From Alphaproteobacteria bacterium (GTDB lineage Bacteria > Pseudomonadota > Alphaproteobacteria > Rhizobiales > Devosiaceae), in NCBI GenBank assembly GCA_018828145.1, contig JAHJWO010000045.1:1-48037 (forward strand): a stretch of DNA of 48,037 nucleotides. Direction: 5' to 3'. Under the pieces are notes generated by a model. That model was not told the DNA's origin. It made no database searches and was given only the letters and a program-made list of their open reading frames with translations. The position numbers were made by a program, and so were the translations under genes. Numbering within the stretch: position 1 is the first letter of the stretch; the number at the start of each line of letters is the position of its first letter. Shown piece by piece: positions 18,804 to 26,335 of the stretch.

Positions 18804-18830
18804 AACGGCCGGAGATTGGCTCCGGCCGTT
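18804..18830. other. Stable hairpin between tctC and tctB
   Basis: AACGGCCGGAG and CTCCGGCCGTT form a perfect 11-bp stem with a 5-base loop directly after tctC on the minus strand. No T-run follows. Such a stem would protect the tctC message and let the binding protein be made in excess over the permease. Confidence 0.7.
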
Positions 18831-18853
18831 ATGGTTCCTAAAGGGGAAGCGGC

Positions 18854-19813
18854 TTACTTTGCGAGGCCGACAGCCTGCAGGGCAGTGCCAATGGAGGCAT
18901 CGGCGTCCTGCATGAAGGCTTCGAAGCCGGCGGCATCGCGATAGTCGACCCCGAAGTTGCGCTGGGCCATGAACTCGGTGAACTCGGCGCTGGTCAGCAC
19001 CTTGTCTAGAGCCTCAGTCAGGCGCGCCTTGACGTCTTCCGGCAGACCCTTGGGGGCTGCAATGCCACGCCAGGCGTAAGCGGCCCATTTGTTTCCGAGC
19101 GCTTCTTCGGCGGTTGGGATATCGGGGGCCGAGGCGACGCGCTCGTTTGCAGCAACCACCAGTGGCTTAACTTCGCCGGCGTCAACCATGGGCTGGGCAT
19201 CGGGCATGGTAGTGGTCACGACGCTGATGGCGCCGGAGGCCAGCAGCTGTAGGCTTGCCGAGGCACCTTCGGACGGCACCCATGGGGCGTCCGCCGGGTC
19301 GATGCCATTGGTGGTCAGCACGCCGGCCCAACCGAGATGGGCCATGCCGCCGAGATTGGCGCCGGAAGCCTTGATGGACCCGGGATTGGCGCGAATTTCG
19401 GCCAGCAGTTCGTCAAGGGTCGGGCCATCGGTTCGGACATACACCGCTTCAGGATCAGCATTGAAAAGGGCCAGTGCTTCGTAGTTCTCGTAGTTGAGCG
19501 GCGAAGTGCCGATCCAGTGGTACATGGACAGCTCGGTGGTGATGATACCGAGCGTGTAGCCATCTGGCGGCGAGTAGGAAATTTCGGTGTGGCCGACAAT
19601 GCCGCCGCCCCCGGTGCGATTGATTACGTTGATGGGCTGGCCGAGTTCTTTTTCCAATAGATTCGCAACGATGCGCCCCGTGGCATCAGTGCCACCACCT
19701 GCGGCCCATGGGATGATCAGGTTGATGGCGTGGTCAGGATACTGGGCGACTGCTGGAGCAATTGCCAGGACAGATAGCGCCAAGGCGCCAGCGAGCTTCT
19801 TGAGTAGGGTCAT
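18854..19813 (-). CDS. tctC: Tripartite tricarboxylate transporter substrate-binding protein TctC
   Basis: A 319-residue periplasmic protein of the Bug family. A Sec signal peptide (LAGALALSVLAIAPAVAQ) is followed by YPDHAINLIIPWAAGGGTDA, the family's ligand-loop motif, and GGGGIVGHTEISYSPPDGYT. A strong ribosome site (GGAGGA) precedes ATG 19813. It captures a carboxylate and hands it to TctAB. It is the first gene of tctCBA and is divergent from the dapA-like lyase; an inverted repeat resembling an IclR site lies about 70 bp upstream. Confidence 0.93.
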   Translation of the reverse strand: MTLLKKLAGALALSVLAIAPAVAQYPDHAINLIIPWAAGGGTDATGRIVANLLEKELGQPINVINRTGGGGIVGHTEISYSPPDGYTLGIITTELSMYHWIGTSPLNYENYEALALFNADPEAVYVRTDGPTLDELLAEIRANPGSIKASGANLGGMAHLGWAGVLTTNGIDPADAPWVPSEGASASLQLLASGAISVVTTTMPDAQPMVDAGEVKPLVVAANERVASAPDIPTAEEALGNKWAAYAWRGIAAPKGLPEDVKARLTEALDKVLTSAEFTEFMAQRNFGVDYRDAAGFEAFMQDADASIGTALQAVGLAK

Positions 19814-19883
19814 TCATTGTCCTCCCATGGGTGGGTCGGGCTAGCCGACATTCGTGTAGCGCTTGCCGTATCGCAAACTTCTA

Positions 19884-19898
19884 TACCACAATCCGGAA
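19884..19898. promoter_or_regulatory. IclR-type inverted-repeat operator, tctC side
   Basis: TACCACAATCCGGAA matches, with 13 of 15 positions, the reverse complement of the element at 20,003-20,017. It lies 71-85 bp before the tctC ATG. A third partial copy (CCACACGGAAT) follows at 19,902-19,912. It probably binds the IclR protein encoded at 22,819. Confidence 0.5.
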
Positions 19899-20002
19899 CT
19901 ACCACACGGAATAGGCACTGGCAAGGTGTGCAAAAAGCCGCAAAAATTGCAGCCATAGTTGACATAGAGGCCCTCCCACACTTATCCATTACAGGAATGC
20001 TG

Positions 20003-20017
20003 TTCCGTATTGTGGAA
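20003..20017. promoter_or_regulatory. IclR-type inverted-repeat operator, dapA-like side
   Basis: TTCCGTATTGTGGAA has TTCC/GGAA inverted ends with a 7-base core, similar to operators of IclR-family regulators. It lies about 97-111 bp before the dapA-like ATG and pairs with the related element 119 bp away, so both divergent promoters could be controlled together. Confidence 0.5.
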
Positions 20018-20113
20018 TTGCATGTCTCGATGATGTCGAGCGACTTCTGTCGTGCAAGAATATTGGAACGAAAGTCGCCGAGGTGGCGACCGTCCCCGTT
20101 TTGGAGGAATTCG

Positions 20114-21049
20114 ATGACGAACCAGATCGCGCAATCGCTGCGCAAAACGCTGACCGGTATCCTGCCGCCGCTGTCGATGCCCTTCGATGCCGATGGCAAT
20201 CTGGTGAAGGGCGCGCTCAAGCCGCAGGTCGATTTCATGATCGAATCGGGCGTCCGCGGCATCGTAGTCGGCGGTTCGACCGGCGAGGGTCATACGCTGT
20301 CGTCCACCGAATTTACCGCGGCCATGATCGAGGCGCATGAAGCCAATGCCGGGAGAGTGCCGTTCGTTGTCGGCCTGATCGTGCAGTCGACGCGTGAAGC
20401 CATCGACAGGGTGAAGGCGCTTGGCGACATCAAGATCGACGCACTGCAGGTGACGCCGGTCCACTACCTGTTCAAGCCGGGCCGCGAGGCTACCATCGAG
20501 CACTTCCGCGCCATCTGGGAAGCGACCAAGGTGCCGATCCTGATCTACAACGTCATTCCATGGAATTACCTGTCCATCGACGACATGCTGGCCATCATGG
20601 AAGCAGTGCCCGGCGTCGTGGGCATGAAGCAGTCGTCCGGCGACGTTAAATCGGTGTCCGATCTGATGCTGCGGGCCAAGCCGGAAAACATTGTGCTGAC
20701 CGGTATCGACGCTCTGCTCTATCCCAGCTTCGCGCTGGGCGCGCATGGCGCTATTAGTGCACTGACCTGTGCCGTGCCGGGCGTTACCGTAAAGCTGTTC
20801 AACGCAGTGCAGGCGGGTGATCACAAGACCGCCAAGGACATCCACTTCCGGCTCAATGCGCTGTGGAATACCCTGCGCCACGACAACCTGCCGGCTTGCG
20901 TCAAGTATATCCAGCACCGCCAGGGCCTGCCCATGTTCCACCCGCGTGCCCCCATGGAGCGCGTCACCGACGAGCAGAAGCAAAAGATCGACGCCGCTCT
21001 TGCGCCAGTTCTCGAGCTGGTCGATGTCCGGGCAAGGTCGGCTGCTTGA
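20114..21049 (+). CDS. DapA-family (dihydrodipicolinate synthase-like) lyase/aldolase
   Basis: A 311-residue TIM-barrel enzyme of the class I aldolase DapA/NAL family. GGSTGEGHTLS (residues 53-63) is the carboxylate loop, Tyr145 (ILIYNVIP) the general base and Lys172 (VVGMKQSSGD) the Schiff-base lysine. This family includes N-acetylneuraminate lyase and 2-keto-3-deoxy-sugar-acid aldolases. The neighbours (TctABC, DhaKL, SDR, RraA-like) point to breakdown of a sugar or hydroxy acid rather than lysine synthesis. ATG 20114 has GGAGGAAT upstream; the frame is open from 19817 but that part is non-coding promoter. Confidence 0.88.
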   Translation: MTNQIAQSLRKTLTGILPPLSMPFDADGNLVKGALKPQVDFMIESGVRGIVVGGSTGEGHTLSSTEFTAAMIEAHEANAGRVPFVVGLIVQSTREAIDRVKALGDIKIDALQVTPVHYLFKPGREATIEHFRAIWEATKVPILIYNVIPWNYLSIDDMLAIMEAVPGVVGMKQSSGDVKSVSDLMLRAKPENIVLTGIDALLYPSFALGAHGAISALTCAVPGVTVKLFNAVQAGDHKTAKDIHFRLNALWNTLRHDNLPACVKYIQHRQGLPMFHPRAPMERVTDEQKQKIDAALAPVLELVDVRARSAA

Positions 21050-21060
21050 TCGTGAGAGAA

Positions 21061-21089
21061 CGGGCCGCTGCCTTAGCGGCTCGTGCCCG
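21061..21089. other. Hairpin between dapA-like gene and dhaK
   Basis: GCCGCT/AGCGGC form an inner 6-bp stem, with outer CGGGC/GCCCG arms and a bulge between. No T-run follows. It may adjust expression of dhaK relative to the lyase. Confidence 0.45.
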
Positions 21090-21109
21090 GTCCTGCCTGG
21101 GAGTGTGAC

Positions 21110-22105
21110 ATGAAGAAGCTGATCAACGACCCTGCCGACTATGTCGACGAAATGCTCGACGGGTTGTGCCTGGCCCATCCCGGCCTCAGACGTGTCGGCG
21201 ACGACCGCCGCGCGATTGTCCATAGCGTAGCCATGTGGCCGGGCAAGGTCGGCGTCGTCTCCGGCGGCGGCTCGGGACACCTGCCGCTTTTTACCGGCTA
21301 TGTCGGGCCTGGCCTGCTTGATGCTTGTGCCATCGGCAATGTCTTTGAGGGACCCACCATCAATTCGTGCCAGGACGCTATTGCGGCGGCCGATAGAGGC
21401 GCCGGCGTGCTGTGCCTGTTCGGCAACTACGGTGGCGACCGCATGAACTTCGAGATGGCCAGCGAATTCGCTGCTCTCGAGGGAGTGGAAACCCGCACCG
21501 TTCTGGGCACCGATGACATTGCGAGCGCCAGGCCAGCCGAGGGACACAAGCGACGCGGCGTGGCCGGGCTGATCTTTGCCTACAAGGCTGCCGGCGCAAT
21601 GGCAGAGGCCGGAGGCGATCTCGACGCCGTGGCATCCATAGCCCAGAAGGTGGTGGACCGGACGCGCACAATCGGGGTGGCGCTGTCCTCCTGCCAGATA
21701 CCAGGCGCGGCAGGACCCAATTTCACTATTGCCGATGACGAGATCGAGTTCGGCATGGGAATCCACGGCGAGCCGGGCATCTGGCGCCACAAGATCCGTC
21801 CCGCCGACGAACTGGTCGACGAAATGATCGCAATGCTGCTGGCGGAGCGTCCCGCTGGGGTCAGCCGCGTGGCCGTGCTGGTCAACAGCCTGGGCTCCAC
21901 GCCGTTCGAGGAGCTGTTCATTCTCTATCGCCGAGCTGCGCAGCAGCTCGATGCGGCCGGGCTCACCATCGTGCGGCCGCTGATCGGGCCCTATGTGACC
22001 TCGATGGAAATGGGGGGCGCTTCGATCAGCCTGTGTTTCCTCGATGACGAGATCGAGGGTCTGCTGGCTGCGCCGGCCGATTGCCCGTTCTGGAAGGTAG
22101 GCTGA
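21110..22105 (+). CDS. dhaK: Dihydroxyacetone kinase-type subunit DhaK
   Basis: A 331-residue kinase subunit. GGGSGHLPLFTGYVG (52-66) holds His57 of the active site, and His219 in GMGIHGEPG is the residue that binds the ketose covalently. DhaK presents dihydroxyacetone or a related ketose such as erythrulose for phosphorylation. The length is close to E. coli DhaK (356). No DhaM phosphotransferase gene is near, so the DhaK/DhaL pair may use ATP directly. It is in one operon with the DapA-like lyase and DhaL. Start at ATG 21110 with GGGAGTG upstream. Confidence 0.92.
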   Translation: MKKLINDPADYVDEMLDGLCLAHPGLRRVGDDRRAIVHSVAMWPGKVGVVSGGGSGHLPLFTGYVGPGLLDACAIGNVFEGPTINSCQDAIAAADRGAGVLCLFGNYGGDRMNFEMASEFAALEGVETRTVLGTDDIASARPAEGHKRRGVAGLIFAYKAAGAMAEAGGDLDAVASIAQKVVDRTRTIGVALSSCQIPGAAGPNFTIADDEIEFGMGIHGEPGIWRHKIRPADELVDEMIAMLLAERPAGVSRVAVLVNSLGSTPFEELFILYRRAAQQLDAAGLTIVRPLIGPYVTSMEMGGASISLCFLDDEIEGLLAAPADCPFWKVG

Positions 22106-22108
22106 GCC

Positions 22109-22738
22109 ATGGCCATTGACGTACACACCCTGGCTGATGCAATCGAGCGCGCCAACAGGGCCATGGGAGGCCTGACCGATCAGCTCAATGCTGCCGATGC
22201 CAAGCTTGGAGATGGGGATACCGGAACCATGCTGGCCCGCCTGATCGGCAGCTTTGCAGCTGTCGATCTGCAAAATGCACCCGATCTCGGTGCCGGTTTC
22301 ATGGCGCTGGCCAAGACTGGTGCGGCTTCGACCGGATCGAGCCTGGGCACCCTGATCGTCACCGCAATGATGACGGCCGGCAAAGCCAGTGCCGGACAGG
22401 ACGCTATAGAGTGGAACGGGCTCAGCCAGATCCTGCTCGCCGTCCGCGACGCCGCGATGGCGCGGGGGAAAGCCGAGTTGGGGGCAAAAACCATCATCGA
22501 CGGACTGGATGCACTGGCCCGGGCCATCGCCGGCAAGGACGACCCGGCGGCCATTGCTGCCGCGGCGCGCGAGGCCATGGATCAGGCGCTGCTGGAATTC
22601 CGGGAGCGTCCATCGGCGATAGGACGAGCGCGAATGTTCGCCGAAAAAAGCGTCGGTCTGGATGACCCCGGCATGCTGGCGCTGGCCGAGATTGTGCGTG
22701 CGGTGACCACCAATCATAGCGCAACCGCGCTTGCTTGA
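22109..22738 (+). CDS. dhaL: Dihydroxyacetone kinase-type nucleotide-binding subunit DhaL
   Basis: A 209-residue all-helical subunit. Asp30, Asp35 and Asp37 (AADAKLGDGDTG) match the metal/nucleotide Asp trio of DhaL, and GAASTGSSLGTL is the nucleotide loop. It holds the nucleotide that phosphorylates the ketose bound by DhaK. It starts three bases after the dhaK stop. A complete length and intact ligands suggest an active kinase pair. Confidence 0.92.
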   Translation: MAIDVHTLADAIERANRAMGGLTDQLNAADAKLGDGDTGTMLARLIGSFAAVDLQNAPDLGAGFMALAKTGAASTGSSLGTLIVTAMMTAGKASAGQDAIEWNGLSQILLAVRDAAMARGKAELGAKTIIDGLDALARAIAGKDDPAAIAAAAREAMDQALLEFRERPSAIGRARMFAEKSVGLDDPGMLALAEIVRAVTTNHSATALA

Positions 22739-22818
22739 GGTGGTGCCGCAACTAAACTATGAAATCGAACCCCGTCAGTCCCAAGTGACTGAGCAACTGA
22801 GGCGCTGAGACTTAACCT

Positions 22819-23616
22819 ATGACCGATTCTGTCGCGGCATCCGTGCCGAGCAAGGCGGCCCGCAGCGACGAGAGCCTCAAGTCTCTCACCAAGGTTTCGC
22901 GGGTTCTGGACTGTTTTACCACTTCGCGCCGGGCACTGAGCCTGGCCGAGATCTGTGCACAGACCGGCTATCCGCGTTCGACCACCCATCGCCTCCTGGC
23001 GGCGATGCGAGAGGTGGGATTTATCGAACAGGATCGGGAGCGTGATTTCTACCGGCTGGGGCTGCGCTTGTTCGAGCTGGGCAATACAGTCCTGGCCAAT
23101 CTCGAACTGCATCGCGAAGGCCGCGTCATCGTGGATGCGCTGCATCGGCTGACCAGCCGCGCCGTGCATCTGGCGGTGTTTGACGGGCTGCGGGCGGTGG
23201 TGATCCAGCGTACCGAGGCAGAGCCGATGCTGAGCAACACGATGGTGGAAAATTCGCCGGTACACTGCACCAGCGTCGGCAAGGCGATCCTGGCCTATCA
23301 GCCCATCGAGATCGTCGATCGGGTCGTCGCGGCAGGACTCGAGCGCTTCACCGAGACCACCATCACCGACCCGGCCGCTTTCGCTGGCGAGCTGGAGCTG
23401 ACGCGGCAGCGCGGCTATTCCATCGACAACGGCGAACACCAGCCGGGGCTGCGCTGCATCGGTGCCCCGATCCGCAATCAGCATGGCGCAGTGTTTGCCG
23501 GCATCAGCGTGAGCGCCCCGGCCTGGCAGATGCCCGTCACGGAGGTGGACGAGCTCAACAAGGTCGTCATCTACCACGCCAACCTGATTTCCCAGCGGCT
23601 GGGCTATGTACGCTGA
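22819..23616 (+). CDS. IclR-family transcriptional regulator
   Basis: A 265-residue regulator. The winged helix (SLAEICAQTGYPRSTTHRLL, residues 46-65) is followed by an effector domain with CTSVGKAILAY and GYSIDNGEHQPGLRCIGAPI, the classic IclR signature. It lies 80 bp after dhaL on the same strand. It is the likely regulator of the divergent tctCBA and dapA-dhaKL units, whose control region has paired TTCC/GGAA inverted repeats. Confidence 0.93.
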   Translation: MTDSVAASVPSKAARSDESLKSLTKVSRVLDCFTTSRRALSLAEICAQTGYPRSTTHRLLAAMREVGFIEQDRERDFYRLGLRLFELGNTVLANLELHREGRVIVDALHRLTSRAVHLAVFDGLRAVVIQRTEAEPMLSNTMVENSPVHCTSVGKAILAYQPIEIVDRVVAAGLERFTETTITDPAAFAGELELTRQRGYSIDNGEHQPGLRCIGAPIRNQHGAVFAGISVSAPAWQMPVTEVDELNKVVIYHANLISQRLGYVR

Positions 23617-23656
23617 TTGATGCATTGCCCCCTCCTCCGTTGGCGTGAAGACGCTT

Positions 23657-23676
23657 GGCTGGCCATGGGGCCAGCC
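23657..23676. terminator. Hairpin between convergent iclR-type and rraA-like genes
   Basis: GGCTGGCC-ATGG-GGCCAGCC is a perfect 8-bp stem with a 4-base loop in the 66-bp convergent gap. It can fold from either strand; there is no T-run. It is probably a shared transcript end. Confidence 0.55.
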
Positions 23677-23682
23677 GCTGGA

Positions 23683-24363
23683 TCAGACCGGGCCGCCGGC
23701 CTCGCCGACAGGCCAGATGGACTGCAGATCTTCGCCGGCCAGGATGCGCTGGCGGCAGGCAATTTCATTCTTGCCCAACTCGTCGGCCGCATCGGCGATG
23801 ACGCCAACCAGTTCGGACGGGATGACTACGACGCCGGTGACGTCAGCAAAAATCACGTCGCCAGGACGGATTCGGACGCCGTCGATATCGAGATCGACTT
23901 GGTAGTGGGTGGCTTCCATGCGACCCGAAACGCCGACCGGGCTCATGCCCTTGGCAAACAGCGGATAATCGAGCTTGCGCACTTCGGCGAGGTCACGCAC
24001 CGTGCCGTTAACGACGGTCGCGACTGCGCCTTTGGTCTTGGCGCCGCTCGACATTAATTCGCCGGTCCCCGAGCCTTCAGCGCAAGAGGAATCCACCATC
24101 AGAATGCCACCTTTGACCACGGCGTCGATAGCGGCGTGGTAGATATCCTGCGGCTGGCCGACGCGCGGGCTCTTTTCGTAGAGCACTGTGGAGACCGGAC
24201 CGCAAATCACCTGGCCGGGTGCAAGCACGCCGAACTGGCTGATGTCCTTGAGATAGCCATACGGGCCACGGCCATCGAGCACGTCGTGGATATCTCCCGA
24301 ATACCACTTGGAGAGACGCTTGATGGCGGCCCAATCGGTCTGGTTGTAGTCATATGCTGCCAT
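23683..24363 (-). CDS. RraA-like / 4-hydroxy-4-methyl-2-oxoglutarate aldolase family protein
   Basis: A 226-residue protein of the RraA-like fold. GELMSSGAKTKGAVATVVNG then TVRD places Arg123 and Asp124 as in the class II pyruvate aldolase of Pseudomonas. Asn119 replaces the Asp usual before Gly-x-x-Arg-Asp, and the C-terminal VIFADVTGVVVIP lacks the acidic run common there. Substrates of such enzymes are branched or straight hydroxy-oxo acids, cleaved to pyruvate and another product. It is the last gene of an SDR-GntR-RraA operon and overlaps the gntR stop by one base. A non-aldolase member of the family is possible. Confidence 0.82.
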   Translation of the reverse strand: MAAYDYNQTDWAAIKRLSKWYSGDIHDVLDGRGPYGYLKDISQFGVLAPGQVICGPVSTVLYEKSPRVGQPQDIYHAAIDAVVKGGILMVDSSCAEGSGTGELMSSGAKTKGAVATVVNGTVRDLAEVRKLDYPLFAKGMSPVGVSGRMEATHYQVDLDIDGVRIRPGDVIFADVTGVVVIPSELVGVIADAADELGKNEIACRQRILAGEDLQSIWPVGEAGGPV

Positions 24364-25097
24364 TAGCGGGGTCGTCCTTGTTGGTTGGCGGCGTCGATCG
24401 CCTGCTGGAGATAGACGGTGGAGTTGTCGATGTGCTCGCGCATCAGAGCGCGGCTGGTGTCTGCCTGGCCACTGCGGATGGCGTCGAAGATCGCCTCGTG
24501 TTCGGCCACACCCTCCGCCTGCGTCTTGCTGGGGACTCGGCTGGTGAGGCGGATGACGTCCGTGATCAGGGCGTAAAGATCGCCGTAGACACTGGAGAGG
24601 ATTTCGTTGCCCAGCGACTGCACAAGCGCGCGGTGAAACTTGGCGTCGGCCTCGGCATACTGGGCAAATTCGGTGGCGCTCGCGAGATCGCTGAGCGCTG
24701 CTGCAACGTCGTCAGAAAGCGTACCCTCGCCTGCGGCCAGGCGGCCAACCACTTCAAGCTCGAACATGCGGCGCACATCCATAAGCTGGACCAGATAGGC
24801 CGGATCTTCGGCAAACAGGCTGCGCACATTGGTCGCCAGCGAGCCGAGGAATTGTTTGACATCGTCCCGTACCACCTCGGCACGCTCGCCATGGCGGCGG
24901 CGCACCAGTCCACGGGTCTCGAGAATCTGCAGGCCTTCGCGCACAGAGCGGGTGCTGATCGAAAAACGCCGCGCCAGATCGGCTTCGGATGGCAGGCGGG
25001 AGCCCACCTTAAGCTCGCCGGACAAAATGTCAGCTTCGATGGCTGAGACCACCGACATATGGAGCTTGCCCCGATCCGGCGCGGCTGCGGTCACCAT
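24363..25097 (-). CDS. GntR-family regulator, FCD (FadR-type) subgroup
   Basis: A 244-residue regulator. The winged helix (GSRLPSEADLARRFSISTRS, then VREGLQILETRGLV) precedes an all-helical FCD effector domain with FELEVVGRLAAGEG, AKFHRALVQSLGN and RALMREHIDNS. It probably responds to the acid or its breakdown product and controls its own operon, since a tandem TATGTCATAAG element lies before the first gene. Its start overlaps the SDR stop by seven bases and its stop overlaps rraA by one, so all three are co-translated. Confidence 0.92.
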   Translation of the reverse strand: MVTAAAPDRGKLHMSVVSAIEADILSGELKVGSRLPSEADLARRFSISTRSVREGLQILETRGLVRRRHGERAEVVRDDVKQFLGSLATNVRSLFAEDPAYLVQLMDVRRMFELEVVGRLAAGEGTLSDDVAAALSDLASATEFAQYAEADAKFHRALVQSLGNEILSSVYGDLYALITDVIRLTSRVPSKTQAEGVAEHEAIFDAIRSGQADTSRALMREHIDNSTVYLQQAIDAANQQGRPR

Positions 25098-25909
25098 GCG
25101 GTGAAGCCGCCATCGACCACGACATTGGAGCCGGTCATATAGGAGGAGGCATCGGAAGCCAGGAACTGGACGACGCCATTGTACTCGCCCTTTTCAGCCT
25201 GACGGCGCATTGGGACGCGTTCGAGGAAGTTGTCGACGAACTCCTTGTCGAAGCTGCCGGTTTTGACCCCTCCAAAGGATATGAGGTTGCAACGGACGTT
25301 CTTTTCGGCCCAGTAGGTGGCAACATAGCGCGTGAGATTGATGAGGCCGGACTTGGAGGCCGCATAGGACACGGCCTTGATGAAAGGCACACCGTCGCGC
25401 TTTTCGCGATAGGCATAGAGTGCCTGATTGGGCGAGACCATGCCGTAGATTGAGCCGACATTTATGATGCTGCCGCGGCCCTGTCCGGCCATCTTGGAGC
25501 CTATGACTTGGCTGCACAGCATGACACCGGTCAGGTTGACGTCGATAATATCGTCCCAGAACTTTTGCGGATACACCTCGAACGGAGCGTTCTGCTCGGC
25601 GCCGCCATCGGGCTTGGAGTCGATACCGGCATTGTTGACCAACACGTGGGGGACGCCCCAGTCGGCGATCAGCTTGTCGGTCGCGGCTTCGAGAGCCGCC
25701 TTGTCAGTGACGCTGGCTTCATAGACGCGGATGCTGTCAGCTAACCCGGGGAATAGCTCGTCGAGCTTGTCCTGTGTAATCGGACGGCGGCTAAAGACCG
25801 CAACTTTGGCACCGGCTTTGGCCAGGGAAGTGGCAAATTCGCGCCCCAGCTGACCCAACCCACCAGTGACTACGATCACCTTTCCCGCAACGCTAAACAA
25901 CTCCGACAT
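25091..25909 (-). CDS. Short-chain dehydrogenase/reductase
   Basis: A 272-residue NAD(P)-dependent oxidoreductase. VIVVTGGLGQLGREFATSL is the Rossmann TGxxxxxG motif, VLVNNAGID the NNAG motif and YAASKSGLINLTRY gives the YxxxK catalytic pair; the C-terminus DASSYMTGSNVVVDGGF is standard. It oxidises or reduces a hydroxyl group, probably on the sugar or hydroxy acid handled here. ATG 25909 has GGAG at good spacing; a TTG at 25921 is less likely. First gene of the SDR-GntR-RraA operon. Confidence 0.92.
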   Translation of the reverse strand: MSELFSVAGKVIVVTGGLGQLGREFATSLAKAGAKVAVFSRRPITQDKLDELFPGLADSIRVYEASVTDKAALEAATDKLIADWGVPHVLVNNAGIDSKPDGGAEQNAPFEVYPQKFWDDIIDVNLTGVMLCSQVIGSKMAGQGRGSIINVGSIYGMVSPNQALYAYREKRDGVPFIKAVSYAASKSGLINLTRYVATYWAEKNVRCNLISFGGVKTGSFDKEFVDNFLERVPMRRQAEKGEYNGVVQFLASDASSYMTGSNVVVDGGFTAW

Positions 25910-25920
25910 CCACGACTCCA

Positions 25921-25948
25921 ACTTATGTCATAAGTCATATGTCATAAG
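25921..25948. promoter_or_regulatory. Tandem operator upstream of SDR-GntR-RraA operon
   Basis: ACTTATG-T-CATAAGT is a perfect 7+1+7 palindrome at 25,921-25,935. TATGTCATAAG occurs twice, 14 bp apart (from 25,924 and 25,938). Located directly before the operon's ribosome site, it suits binding by the GntR protein of the operon as an autorepressor. Confidence 0.62.
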
Positions 25949-26197
25949 CGGTAGCTCTATGATTAGCAAGCGGCTTTGGCAGGCCTGCTTTCTTTCAGTT
26001 TGCGCCTCCGGGCTTGGGTCTCGGGATAACCGAAATGCGGTCGGCAAGCCCGCCTTCTCGGGGATGGAAGGGATCGGAAATCCCTTCAAAGATGCCATTC
26101 CGGCAGCCACAACTCAAAAGAGAAAGGAGAACAGAGCCAGAGTTGACGCCGGAGAGGTCCGTCTAAAGGCCAAGCAGATAACGTGAAGCTCAACAGG

Positions 26198-26335
26198 CTA
26201 AGGCCCAGACTCTCCGAACGCCAAGGCATCGTTCTCTGGAAGACCCATCTTGGCGAATTCTTCAGGGGTTGGCTTGCCGTGCTCCCTCACCTCGCCAGAG
26301 GCCCACACTCCCGTCATGCTGCCGGTGCCGCTAAG
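26198..26335 (-). pseudogene. Possible C-terminal fragment of an unidentified gene
   Basis: On the minus strand the frame ending with TAG at 26,198-26,200 reads SGTGSMTGVWASGEVREHGK then PTPEEFAKMGLPENDALAFG. Its codon use and composition look like a real soluble protein tail. It stops matching where the gdhA fragment begins (about 26,333). I do not recognise the family. It is probably a remnant cut by a rearrangement. Confidence 0.3.

Noticed and set aside
19982..22717. A 911-codon open frame on the minus strand
   Set aside because: It is antisense to the DapA-like, dhaK and dhaL genes, has a His/Gly/Arg-rich composition with no motif, and arises from GC-rich third-position bias.
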